A stretch of DNA of 63,775 nt, taken from assembly GCA_030744755.1 (NCBI GenBank), contig JASLPY010000023.1, positions 1-63,775 on the forward strand, written 5' to 3'. The notes beneath the pieces are model-generated. The model did no database searches. It was not told the origin of the DNA and saw only the letters and a program-made list of their open reading frames with translations. The DNA comes from Kiritimatiellia bacterium (GTDB lineage: Bacteria > Verrucomicrobiota > Kiritimatiellia > UBA8416 > JADHWI01). How positions within the stretch are numbered: the first letter of the stretch is position 1; each line of letters begins with the position of its first letter. Below, piece after piece: positions 1-8,791 of this stretch. The position numbers and the translations under genes were made by a program.

Positions 1-75
1 GCTGTGGGGTAAACAAAATCTCGTACCCCCGTTTCACCCTGCCCCCGTTGATCTGTTTCACAACGCAGATGGCTC
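1..75. repeat. Dispersed repeat block B, left copy (5' side cut by window edge)
   Basis: This 75-nt stretch is nearly identical to 52240-52314; I see two substitutions (around positions 19 and 25) and no indels. Similarity stops just after the shared ATGGCTC. In the other copy the block directly follows a heptamer-array element, which here would lie outside the window. It has no coding potential that I recognise. Confidence 0.9.
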
Positions 76-82
76 ATACCAG

Positions 83-232
83 GTGGTGATGGATTCGAAT
101 GTGCTCATCTCTGCCTTGCGATCAAAGCGAGGCCCTTCGTTCCGAATGCTCCGCCTGATCGGGACGGGGAAGTTCGAGGAAGCCCTCACTAAGATTCCCG
201 ACCGAGAACCGGACGAGCACGACAGATTCTGA
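83..232 (+). pseudogene. Remnant of a PIN-domain toxin gene
   Basis: Reading from GTG 83 or ATG 89 gives a short protein starting VVMDSNVLISALRSKRG and continuing with PSFRMLRLIGTGKFE, then a divergent tail and a stop at 230-232. The start matches the N-terminus of PIN-family toxins (first beta strand with the metal-binding Asp in MDSNVLISAL). A full PIN protein is about 130-150 residues; here only about 48 remain, and the later acidic active-site residues are absent. No Shine-Dalgarno site and no antitoxin gene are visible. It lies 8 nt after dispersed repeat block B, so a rearrangement at that repeat may have removed the rest. Assignment as a PIN remnant is fairly secure; loss of function is inferred from length. 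Confidence 0.55.
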
Positions 233-295
233 CAGCGAGCATCAGCCTGGAGCCGACGCCATAGGCTTCAACGCCAGGGAGGTCAGCAGTTCATC

Positions 296-1549
296 CTACC
301 GAACACCCGTTCCTCCGAGTGAAATGAGGTGGTTGAAGGTCCTCAGGAACATGGTCCCGTTTGCGACGGCGGGCGTCGAGTAGCTCATCTCACCGAGGGC
401 GTTGCGGGCAAGGAGCTTGAACTGCCTGCCCGTTGCAATTACAACAACATCTCCCTTCATCGAAATGCAGTAGATGCGGTCATTCACACAGACGGGTGAT
501 CCGAAGAATTTACCGTCTATCTTTTCATCCCATACACTCTCGCCGCTTACCGCATCGAGGCATATCACCCTCCCCTGGTCGACCCATAGGTAGAGAAGGC
601 CATCCTTAGCAATGGGCGTAGGAACCAGCGACACCGGCTTTTTCTTATCGAAAATAATCTTCGGCTCAGTACCATGAGCCCTGGAGCCGGGCCGCACAGC
701 GACCAGTCGGGTTCCGTAAGAGCCAAAGCCGTATGATGCGACAACCAGGCTGCCGGCGGAGATCGGTGAGCCAACACAGCGATCAAGAAACACCTTCTCA
801 AGGCCCCAGACGACTTTGCCGGTCGTGGGATCAACAGCGCTCAGGCCGTGGGCAGTGCTGCTGAAGATAAGCGTGGGAGGCGTGCCATCTGCTTCCTGTA
901 CGCATGGTGTGGACGCGGGGGTCAGACCGCTCCTTCTCTCAAGTCTCCATCGGGTCTTTCCTGTCTTTCGGTCCACGGCGATGATGAATGCTTTGCCCTT
1001 TTGATCAACAGCCAGGATCACGAGCTCTCCGAACAGGATGGGTGACGACCCACTGCCGTGCATGCTGTCAAAAGCCCCGAGGCTGCGGCGCCATACATCA
1101 CGGCCCTCGTGATCAAGCGCCTGCAGAGTCACTTCCTCGGGAGTAGCCCGGGCGATATAGACGTGCTCTGCGTCGAGCACCGGTGTGGAAGAAGCATAGC
1201 TGTTGAAGCTATGTAAGTGGTGCGTCTTTGATGCAAAGTCCCGTCGCCAGATCTGCTTGCCATTGATGGAATCAACCCGCAAAAGAGTTCGCCGTCCGGT
1301 CTCGGCGTCAGCACAGGTGATGAAGAGCTTCCCCTCCCAGACTACGGGTGAGGAGTGACCACAGCCCGGCAGCTTCACCTTCCAGTTGTAGTCATCCTCC
1401 CCCCACTTCACAGGGATGGTAGTCGCTTTACTGATACCGCTGCCGTTCGGACCGCGAAACCGGGACCAATTCCCGGCTTCAGCACAACCGGCCCATGCGA
1501 GGGTCAGCGCGAGTATCAGTCCGGCGGATATAGCAGCCACTTTACTCAT
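296..1549 (-). CDS. Exported PQQ-binding-like beta-propeller repeat protein
   Basis: About 417 residues. The chosen start (MSKVAAISAG) has a purine-rich GGAGAAGGGATAGG stretch upstream; an in-frame ATG ten codons earlier is less likely. A signal peptide ends near AEA/GNW. The mature protein opens with WSRFRGPNGSGIS, the signature of PQQ-like (BamB-type) propellers common in PVC bacteria. Blade motifs recur, such as SSPVVWEGKLFITCADAETG, ALDHEGRDVWR, VDRKTGKTRW, VDPTTGKVVW and LDAVSGESVW, giving about seven blades. Such proteins are periplasmic or surface scaffolds; true PQQ binding or dehydrogenase activity cannot be concluded from sequence. It is transcribed alone, divergent from the HzsA-like gene. 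Confidence 0.85.
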   Translation of the reverse strand: MSKVAAISAGLILALTLAWAGCAEAGNWSRFRGPNGSGISKATTIPVKWGEDDYNWKVKLPGCGHSSPVVWEGKLFITCADAETGRRTLLRVDSINGKQIWRRDFASKTHHLHSFNSYASSTPVLDAEHVYIARATPEEVTLQALDHEGRDVWRRSLGAFDSMHGSGSSPILFGELVILAVDQKGKAFIIAVDRKTGKTRWRLERRSGLTPASTPCVQEADGTPPTLIFSSTAHGLSAVDPTTGKVVWGLEKVFLDRCVGSPISAGSLVVASYGFGSYGTRLVAVRPGSRAHGTEPKIIFDKKKPVSLVPTPIAKDGLLYLWVDQGRVICLDAVSGESVWDEKIDGKFFGSPVCVNDRIYCISMKGDVVVIATGRQFKLLARNALGEMSYSTPAVANGTMFLRTFNHLISLGGTGVR

Positions 1550-1866
1550 GTTACCTATCCCTTCTCCATTTGGAACCATCTCATGAGCGACTCCTCACAT
1601 ACAACAGCCCTTTTCCGCATATATTACACAGGCTACCGGAGAATCTGACAGCCTTAAAGCAGGGGAGAAGAAAAGACCATGTCATGGGAGTCGGAAGTCT
1701 TTGTGACTTCCGCTACACCATTCCGCACACAGGGTTACGGTACCTGTCCCCATTCTCACGACTAAAGAAGCTGTCTTCTAGCGCTTTTGAGTGTTGCATC
1801 CGACGCAAAAAACGGAGACACTACACAAGTCCAATAAAACCCAAACGAAACTAATCGGAAAGCTTT
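1550..1866. other. Intergenic region between divergent genes
   Basis: 317 nt separating the divergent PQQ-propeller and HzsA-like genes. It should hold both promoters, but I see no convincing -35/-10 pair, no strong palindrome and no RNA gene. Short reading frames here lack ribosome binding sites and recognisable sequence. Confidence 0.4.
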
Positions 1867-4800
1867 ATGAAACCACAGAGCAGAATACATAGCCTGACAA
1901 CGTTACTGCTTGTGGCAGTTCTATCTACCCCGTCTACAGTGCTTGCCCAGAAGAAGGCACCTCAGTGCTACGTAAAGAAGGGAACATGGTGGGAGACAAT
2001 GATCGCTTCCCGCGAGGCGATTGATGCCAAGTACGCAAAGCTGGAGAGTGAAGCCACTGCTGCTCGCGCCGCTGATCCGGCCGCTTCACGATTCAAGCCG
2101 CAGGACATCATCCTGCCCAAAGGCGAGAAGAAGGTTGAGTTCAAGGTTAACGTTTCGGGTCTTAAAGAGGTTGTCTTTGGAGGACGAAGGAACTCGGAAG
2201 TCACGTTGTCCAATCTGAAAGTGGAGGACAATGAAGGAAATACGCGCGCCCTCAAGAACAAAGAACTCAGGGAGATGTGCGTCAAGTATCCCCACTCGCC
2301 GACGGCAAGAGTGAGGCTCTCGGTCGGTGACTCGAAGGTCAGTATTGGTGGAATTGATGTCGGCATGGAGCTTGACGGGAGATTCAGAACAATCGAAGGT
2401 TCTGCGTTCTTTCCGAAACTCAGGGGCAACGCGCGGGCTTCACTGAGCATAGATGTATACTCACCCCATCGATTCTCCTTCCAGAAGGTCACTGCCGTAG
2501 ACCGTCTTAAAGACTTCCTTTCAAGTGATTTCTCCCAAACAGAGGGTGCAGGGCGAGAGATAGAAGATGAGATCTTCGTTTGTCGGATCTATGACCAGGC
2601 CTGGAAACCGGGGGATTACCAGGAACTGGCAAAACGTTACGCGGCAGCAACCAGGCCGGTCGCGAAGCCCATGGTCGAAGAATTGGCCCGGAATGCCAGG
2701 ACAATCGCAGACATCGCAAGACTGCGTGAGATCTTCCGGGCCGCTGCGCCCCTCGAAGAACTGGTGGAATCCCTTGAGGGATCAGTAATTCCTCTCCGGC
2801 TCGCCATACAAGACCTCTCAAAGACTTTTTCCGACAAGTACCGCAAAGGCCCGGAATACCTTAAACGCCTGAAGTCTTTTGAGGCTGAAATGCCGGGCAT
2901 AATAGAGGGTGTCTCGAAATCAGCCCCTGCCGCTCTCAAGAGGGCTGAGGAATTCCAGGCATTCAAAAGAGAAGCTCTTCTTGCCAATCCGCTTCTTGAT
3001 TTTGATCGTATCCTGCTGGTCAAACGCCCTGTCGCAAAGGCCCGGGCAAGCCACAAGAGTAAGACCAAGAGAAGGTATGGACCGCTTTTCGGCCTGCCCT
3101 CGCTCAATTCACACACTGCCGACACTATACCGCAACCCGGTACAGGATGGGACGATACCATCGAAGTGCTGTCTGACCTTCGCGCTGAACCGACCATGAA
3201 GACTATCTATGATCCTGAGCAGAGGCGTATTGTCTCGGACATGGACCTGCATTTTGACGGCAGGCGCATAATGTTCTCTTCCGGTAACGAGAGGGATGAA
3301 TGGAACCTCTACGAGTTCACGGAAGACGACGATGACGTTATTCAACTGACTCCCACCAACACTACTGACATCGACTACTTCGATTCCTGCTACATGCCGA
3401 ACGGCAAGATCGTCACAACTTCCACTGCAGGCTACCAGGGACTCCCCTGCGAGGGCGGCAGCAAACCCATGGCCTGCCTCTACCAGCTTGACCCGAAGAC
3501 CAAGGCGATTCGCCAGCTCGCGTTTGAACAGGACAGTGACTGGTGCCCCACGGTGCTGCCTGACGGGCGGCTCATGTATCTCAGGTGGGAATACACTGAT
3601 GCCCCTCACTACTTCACGAGAATCCTCTTCACCTGCAATCCCGATGGTACTGCCCAGATGCAGCATTACGGTTCAAACTCCTATTTTCCGAATGCGTTCT
3701 TCTATGCGCGCCCTATACCCGGATTCCCCACACAGGTCATAGGTGTAGCCGGCGGACATCACGGCGTGCCGCGCTGTGGCCGCCTCCTGATACTCGATAC
3801 GGCAGTCAGCAAGTTCGAGGCCGACGGTGTAGTGCAGGAGATCCCGGGTTACGGGAAGAAAGTCGAACCGGTGATAATCGACAGGCTGGTGGATGACGCC
3901 CTGCCTCTCTTCCTGAATCCCTACCCATTGAGCAATCGCTACCACCTTGTCAGCATGAAGAAGAAGCTCGACTCTCTATGGGGCATCTATCTCGTTGACG
4001 TCTTTGACAACATGGTGCTTCTGAAGGAAGTAGAGGGCGCCGCCCTGTTTGAGCCGATCCCCTACCGCCCGACACCCGTTCCGCCCGTGATTCCCGATAG
4101 GATCGACCCCAGCAGCAAGACCGCAACTGTCTTCCTGGGTGATGTTCACTATGGCCCCGGACTCAAAGGAGTGCCCCGGGGGAAAGTAAAGAGCCTTCGT
4201 CTCTTCACCTACCATTACGGATTCATAGGAACCGGGGGACACGCCAGCGTCGGCATGGAGAGCAGTTGGGACATAAAACGAATACTCGGCACGGTACCCG
4301 TGGAAAAGGACGGATCGGCCCTCTTCACAATACCAGCCAACATGCCGGTCTCGCTTCAGCCTCTTGACGAGAAAGGCCGCGCGGTTCAGATAATGCGAAG
4401 TTGGCTTGTTGGAATGCCAGGCGAGACAGTATCCTGTAATGGCTGCCACGAAAACCCGAGTGACGCTCCACCACCCCGCAGGACTATCGCCGCCGCCAGG
4501 GCGCCATCGGCAATCCAACCATGGTACGGTCCCGCCAGGCCGTTTTCATTTGCCATTGAAGTACAGCCGGTGCTCGACAAGTACTGTCTCGGATGCCACA
4601 ACGGCAAGCCGAGAGAAGACGGGAAGGAGATTCCGAACTTCACGGCACAGGAAGTGCCGGAAGACCGCTACATACCTTACCTGAAGGACGCTTCTTACAT
4701 GGCCCTGCAGGAATACGCCAAGCGGCCCGGACCTGAAAGCGATTACCATCTCACTACGCCCATGGAATACCACGTGCAGACAAGTGAACTGTTCCAGATG

Positions 4801-5943
4801 CTCGAGAAGGGACACCACAACGTCAAACTCGACGAGGAAGCCTGGAGCAGGCTGGCGACGTGGGTGGACTTGAACGCACCCCATCGCGGAAGCTGGAATC
4901 CGTCACCCCGTTACGGACACGATCAAAGAGAGAGGCGCGTTGAACTTGCGAAGATCTATGCCAATGTTGACACGGATGTCGAAGGTGAATTCGAATCGAT
5001 AGCAGGCCTGTTCAAGAAAAGGGCATCCGTCAAACCGATAATGCCTGCCCCCCTCCCAAAACGCTCAACGGAGGGCCCCAAGCTATCCGATTGGCCTATG
5101 ACACCTGGGGAGGCAAAGAACAGGCAGGGCTCCGACTCGTCGATAACTCTCAGGCTCAAATGCGGAGCGAGCATTGACATGGTGCGAATACCGTCCGGTG
5201 AATTAGCGATGGGTAGTCATGACGGCGCGAACGACGAGTATCCCGTACATGCCGTAAAGATCGCGAAACCCTTCTGGATGGCTGTGCTTGAGACCTCCAA
5301 CGAACTGTTCAGCCGCTTCAAACCCGAACACGAAAGCAAGTATATCGATATGGGTGGAAAGGACCACAATACCAGGGGTTACCCAGCCAACCTGCCGAAT
5401 CAGCCTGTGATACGCGTGTCATGGCAGGAAGCCATGGAGTTCTGTGAGTGGTTAAGCAAGGAGACGGGGAAGAAATGCACCCTCCCAACCGAGGCCCAGT
5501 GGGAATGGGCCTGCCGCGCGGGGTCAGGTACCGACATGTGGTACGGTACCACAGACGATGATTTTTCGAAGAAAGCCAACCTCGCGGACATGACCGCATT
5601 CAAGAACAGGATCAAGGGCAAGAAGGGCGGCACAACTCCCTTCCCTTGTGAAACAAGATCTGATGACGGAAACCAGGTGGTTTGCGCCACTGGCACATAC
5701 AGGTCAAACCCGTGGGGACTGAAAGATATGCATGGCAACGTTTCAGAGTGGACGAGATCCTCGTATCGCCCTTACCCCTACGCGGATGATGGACGCAACG
5801 GGGATGACTCAGCCATGAAGAAGGTTGCCCGGGGCGGCTCATGGCATGAACGCCCGAAACGTGCCACCGCGTCATACCGCGTTGCCTACGAACAGTGGCA
5901 ACGTGTTATGGATGTAGGCTTCAGGATCATCGTAGAAGATTAA
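1867..5943 (+). CDS. Exported HzsA-like diheme protein fused to a C-terminal formylglycine-generating-enzyme (SUMF1) domain
   Basis: 1358 residues. A signal peptide ends near VLA/QKK. Residues about 70-200 form a beta-rich NPCBM-like region and 240-400 look helical. Residues about 450-640 are a beta-propeller with TolB/HzsA-like repeats (LHFDGRRIMFSS, SCYMPNGKIVTTSTA, TVLPDGRLMYLRWEY). Two haem c motifs follow: CNGCH at 857-861 and CLGCH at 907-911. Residues about 1100-1358 are an FGE-sulfatase/SUMF1 domain (MVRIPSGELAMGS, LPTEAQWEWACRAG, DMHGNVSEW, RGGSWHERPKRATASYR). HzsA is the hydrazine synthase alpha subunit, but HzsA-like proteins are widespread outside anammox bacteria and no hydrazine genes are present, so hydrazine synthesis is not implied. 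It is probably a periplasmic haem protein. The next gene follows after 27 nt in the same direction. Confidence 0.8.
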   Translation: MKPQSRIHSLTTLLLVAVLSTPSTVLAQKKAPQCYVKKGTWWETMIASREAIDAKYAKLESEATAARAADPAASRFKPQDIILPKGEKKVEFKVNVSGLKEVVFGGRRNSEVTLSNLKVEDNEGNTRALKNKELREMCVKYPHSPTARVRLSVGDSKVSIGGIDVGMELDGRFRTIEGSAFFPKLRGNARASLSIDVYSPHRFSFQKVTAVDRLKDFLSSDFSQTEGAGREIEDEIFVCRIYDQAWKPGDYQELAKRYAAATRPVAKPMVEELARNARTIADIARLREIFRAAAPLEELVESLEGSVIPLRLAIQDLSKTFSDKYRKGPEYLKRLKSFEAEMPGIIEGVSKSAPAALKRAEEFQAFKREALLANPLLDFDRILLVKRPVAKARASHKSKTKRRYGPLFGLPSLNSHTADTIPQPGTGWDDTIEVLSDLRAEPTMKTIYDPEQRRIVSDMDLHFDGRRIMFSSGNERDEWNLYEFTEDDDDVIQLTPTNTTDIDYFDSCYMPNGKIVTTSTAGYQGLPCEGGSKPMACLYQLDPKTKAIRQLAFEQDSDWCPTVLPDGRLMYLRWEYTDAPHYFTRILFTCNPDGTAQMQHYGSNSYFPNAFFYARPIPGFPTQVIGVAGGHHGVPRCGRLLILDTAVSKFEADGVVQEIPGYGKKVEPVIIDRLVDDALPLFLNPYPLSNRYHLVSMKKKLDSLWGIYLVDVFDNMVLLKEVEGAALFEPIPYRPTPVPPVIPDRIDPSSKTATVFLGDVHYGPGLKGVPRGKVKSLRLFTYHYGFIGTGGHASVGMESSWDIKRILGTVPVEKDGSALFTIPANMPVSLQPLDEKGRAVQIMRSWLVGMPGETVSCNGCHENPSDAPPPRRTIAAARAPSAIQPWYGPARPFSFAIEVQPVLDKYCLGCHNGKPREDGKEIPNFTAQEVPEDRYIPYLKDASYMALQEYAKRPGPESDYHLTTPMEYHVQTSELFQMLEKGHHNVKLDEEAWSRLATWVDLNAPHRGSWNPSPRYGHDQRERRVELAKIYANVDTDVEGEFESIAGLFKKRASVKPIMPAPLPKRSTEGPKLSDWPMTPGEAKNRQGSDSSITLRLKCGASIDMVRIPSGELAMGSHDGANDEYPVHAVKIAKPFWMAVLETSNELFSRFKPEHESKYIDMGGKDHNTRGYPANLPNQPVIRVSWQEAMEFCEWLSKETGKKCTLPTEAQWEWACRAGSGTDMWYGTTDDDFSKKANLADMTAFKNRIKGKKGGTTPFPCETRSDDGNQVVCATGTYRSNPWGLKDMHGNVSEWTRSSYRPYPYADDGRNGDDSAMKKVARGGSWHERPKRATASYRVAYEQWQRVMDVGFRIIVED

Positions 5944-5970
5944 CGACATCCAACCAGGGGAGATCAGAAG

Positions 5971-6888
5971 ATGATTAGCCGACTTGCAATCATGTCTATC
6001 TGTTTGGCGTTAACATTCGGCATGGAAGGAGAAGAGGCCAACGCGGTTGAAGAAGCAGAAGGACTTCTCGCCCCGAACGCCAAGGTCGAGAAGCTGGCCG
6101 ACGGATTCCTTTTCACGGAAGGCCCGGCCTGTGACACGAAGGGAAATGTCTTCTTCACCGACCAACCCAACGACCGGATCCTGAAGTACAGCGTTGAAGG
6201 CAAGCTTTCCACGTTCATGCAGCCCTCCGGGCGGTCGAACGGATTGTGCTTTGACGCCAATGGCAACCTATGGGCCTGCGCCGACGAGAAAAACGAACTC
6301 TGGCGGATTGATCCCGAGGGGAAAGTCCATGTGGTGGTCAAAGATTACAAGGGCAAGCTTCTCAACGCTCCCAACGATCTCTGGATCAGGCCGGACGCTG
6401 GTCTTTACTTCTCCGATCCCTTCTATAAACGTAAGTACTGGAAGCGCGGTCCGAGCGAGCAGGATACTCAAGCCGTGTATTTCCTCTCGCCCGACCGGTC
6501 GAAGTTGATTCGAGTCGCCGAAGATCTCAAGCAACCGAACGGTTTGATAGGCACACCCGACGGAAAAACCCTTTACGTCGCCGACATCGGGGCGGGAAAG
6601 ACCTACGCGTATGACATTCAGGAGAATGGCACGCTAACGAAGAAGCGGCTATTCTGCTCGATGGGCTCTGACGGTATGACGATTGATGACGAAGGAAACA
6701 TCTATCTTACAGGAAGGGGTGTGATCGTCTTCAATGCCAAGGGCGAAAAGATCAAGCACATCCCCATTAAACACGGCTGGACCGCCAACGTCTGTTTCGG
6801 AGGCCCCGACCGCAGGACCCTATTCATCACGACCAGCAAGGACCTTTTTGGACTGCGGATGCGGGTCAAAGGTGTAGGCAGCCAATAA
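5971..6888 (+). CDS. SMP-30/gluconolactonase/LRE family protein (exported)
   Basis: 305 residues, with AGGGGAGA about 8 nt before the ATG. The N-terminus is a signal peptide (cut near ANA/VEE). The rest is a six-bladed SMP-30-type propeller: FTEGPACDTKGNVFFTD carries the metal-binding Glu, SNGLCFDANGNLWACAD and NAPNDLWIRPDAGLYFSDP carry the Asn ligands, and GSDGMTIDDEGNIYLT the last Asp. The family hydrolyses sugar lactones (gluconolactone and relatives). It probably forms an operon with the HzsA-like/FGE gene upstream. Substrate cannot be read from sequence. An exported lactonase beside glycosidase-like genes fits extracellular sugar catabolism, which is inference. Confidence 0.85.
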   Translation: MISRLAIMSICLALTFGMEGEEANAVEEAEGLLAPNAKVEKLADGFLFTEGPACDTKGNVFFTDQPNDRILKYSVEGKLSTFMQPSGRSNGLCFDANGNLWACADEKNELWRIDPEGKVHVVVKDYKGKLLNAPNDLWIRPDAGLYFSDPFYKRKYWKRGPSEQDTQAVYFLSPDRSKLIRVAEDLKQPNGLIGTPDGKTLYVADIGAGKTYAYDIQENGTLTKKRLFCSMGSDGMTIDDEGNIYLTGRGVIVFNAKGEKIKHIPIKHGWTANVCFGGPDRRTLFITTSKDLFGLRMRVKGVGSQ

Positions 6889-6918
6889 GGGAGTCCGGGG
6901 CAGCCTTCGGATCTTCTG

Positions 6919-8532
6919 TTAGTCCTCGATCCGGTAAATGTGCACCGCAAGTGGTTCGAAGGAGTCTGTGAAGGAACCCGCTCCTGAGCGTATCGTACGG
7001 TTCTCATCAACCACGCCCACTTCCGCTCCCGCCTTGAGGCCGGGCACCATGAACTTCACCTCTGACTTTTTGAGTTGCTCATCGTAATTGACCGCAAAAA
7101 CAGTAAGGTCCTTGCCGCCCCTCCTGGCCATCATATCCACCTTGACCCCTCCGCTATCCAGCGAGACTCGCTGTTTGGGTTGGGCGCCAAGAATCTCCGG
7201 CGTAAGCCGTGTGATCTGATCGTTGATTTCTCGCAGCGCCTTGCGGTTGGCTTCGGGAACACCGAACTGGTTATACCCCGGTTTCCAGATGTGCGTGAAG
7301 TACCCGATCGCCGTTGCACCGCGGCAAATGCTCATCCATACCTCGGCGCGAATGTGCCTGGGCCTGACCTCCTTCTGCCTGTCCAACGGTCCCGTCCACT
7401 GCCCGCCCTTGCTGGTCTCGATCCAGGCGTACACCGGTCGCGGGTCAGCCATTTGCCAAAGCAGCTCCGTGGCTTCCTGTACCAGGTGAATCCATTCCGG
7501 CTTGTTCCATCCGTAGATCGGATAGATGTCATAGCCGACAACATCCGTTGACTTGATGTAGCCACCGTACAAATCCTCTCGCTCTTCTTCAGGCCACTTC
7601 TTGAAGAACGGGTGAAAATTGCCTGTGAGAGTCATGAATACCGGTCGTGACGGATCAGCAGCCTTGATTACACGATAGTGATCCATGGTTTCATGATGCG
7701 TGGCGCGCGGAACAGTACGTGGCGCGGCTAGTAGAACGTTCTTGCCGGAATCGTCGAAACCCTCGATCTCTGCCATTGAGCCCCATACTTGGTCGCCTGG
7801 CGTGATAGCCGTCACGGTCATCTGAAGTTTGCTGAAGGTCTGTGGCTGACCGAGATTAAATTTCTGCTGTCCTTTCTCGGGTTTCAGTACGGCCTTAAGA
7901 ATCTCCTTCCCGTTGGCCTCGAAACGGATCTCGCGTGCCAGTGCCAGTCCCTTCGAGACCGTGAGCCACACAGCTAAACTCCTGACCGTAACAGGGGTTG
8001 GCGTTTGAATTGTGATCTCCGCGTTCTCGAGCGGATCAAGAACAGACCAGCTGTGCGTGACGCCGTCGAGCAGTTTCGAAAGAGGCGTGCGGCGGTTGAT
8101 CCTGAGTCCTTTTGCCGGAATAACCTGTGCGTCAGAGACTTTGCGGGGGAGGTCCGGTTCATCCCCGTGAATGTACCCTAGTAGAGATGGGTCACCCTTC
8201 AAATCGCGATGAAAAGGCATCACACCGTAAAAACCTGCATTCTTCACCATGGGTAGGTATTCCGTGACGTCCTTTGTGCCGCTGGACTTGGGCCAGTAAC
8301 CGGCGACTGTATTCATGCCGCACAACCGAGCGGCGGGGAAGTTCTTCGCGTCCTGGAGCCATACCATTAGAGGGAAGAAGGGCCTGCCGTTAACGTGAAA
8401 CGCACGTCCCGGGCCTATACTTACCTTCTCGACGGGTGGGAGAGCACCTGCAACGGAATCTCCGTTCTCGGCAGCATGCAGTGACAGTGCAAGGAACAGT
8501 ACGATGATCAGCGTGGACTTCAGTATTCTCAC
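6919..8532 (-). CDS. Exported TIM-barrel glycoside-hydrolase-like protein with an internal carbohydrate-binding-like insert
   Basis: About 537 residues. GTG 8532 is preferred as start, with GAGG about 11 nt upstream; TTG at 8541 is an alternative. A signal peptide ends near SLHA/AEN. The mature protein begins VNGRPFFPLMVWLQ, typical of clan GH-A-like barrels, and contains YIHGDEPDL, VFMTLTGNFHPF, DVVGYDIYPIYGW and PVYAWIETSKGG, the last likely carrying a catalytic or substrate-binding Glu. Residues about 150-265 interrupt the barrel with a beta-sandwich resembling an F5/8 (discoidin) module. The last 80 residues form a beta-domain. The exact GH family is not recognised. It is divergent from the DUF4838 gene, and both are probably surface glycan-processing proteins. 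Confidence 0.7.
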   Translation of the reverse strand: MRILKSTLIIVLFLALSLHAAENGDSVAGALPPVEKVSIGPGRAFHVNGRPFFPLMVWLQDAKNFPAARLCGMNTVAGYWPKSSGTKDVTEYLPMVKNAGFYGVMPFHRDLKGDPSLLGYIHGDEPDLPRKVSDAQVIPAKGLRINRRTPLSKLLDGVTHSWSVLDPLENAEITIQTPTPVTVRSLAVWLTVSKGLALAREIRFEANGKEILKAVLKPEKGQQKFNLGQPQTFSKLQMTVTAITPGDQVWGSMAEIEGFDDSGKNVLLAAPRTVPRATHHETMDHYRVIKAADPSRPVFMTLTGNFHPFFKKWPEEEREDLYGGYIKSTDVVGYDIYPIYGWNKPEWIHLVQEATELLWQMADPRPVYAWIETSKGGQWTGPLDRQKEVRPRHIRAEVWMSICRGATAIGYFTHIWKPGYNQFGVPEANRKALREINDQITRLTPEILGAQPKQRVSLDSGGVKVDMMARRGGKDLTVFAVNYDEQLKKSEVKFMVPGLKAGAEVGVVDENRTIRSGAGSFTDSFEPLAVHIYRIED

Positions 8533-8791
8533 TTCTATCAAGACCTCAAGTTCGAGAGAGTCAGTCCGCTACCTTCCTGGTCAGCGAATTGACGCATGGA
8601 GTTGTCATCAGACTGCGCAAAAGTTCTTAGAACACCCTTGGAATCTCAGTGGTATGCGATCAGTGCGGATTTTTTCATTTTTCTTTCGAAATGGCCAGCA
8701 CTGGTTTTCCTTGCCGCACCTTGAAAACACTGGCACTGCGGAACCGGGGCGACTAAAATGCGAGTTACCCCGAAAGGAAGGAGAATGTCAT

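Noticed and set aside
1867..5943. Hydrazine synthase function for the HzsA-like protein
   Set aside because: No HzsB/HzsC or hydrazine dehydrogenase genes, and the FGE fusion and PVC-wide distribution of HzsA-like domains argue against it.
8504..8791. N-terminal extension of the DUF4838 reading frame
   Set aside because: It overlaps the divergent gene's start and promoter; a strong SD and signal peptide start at GTG 8792.
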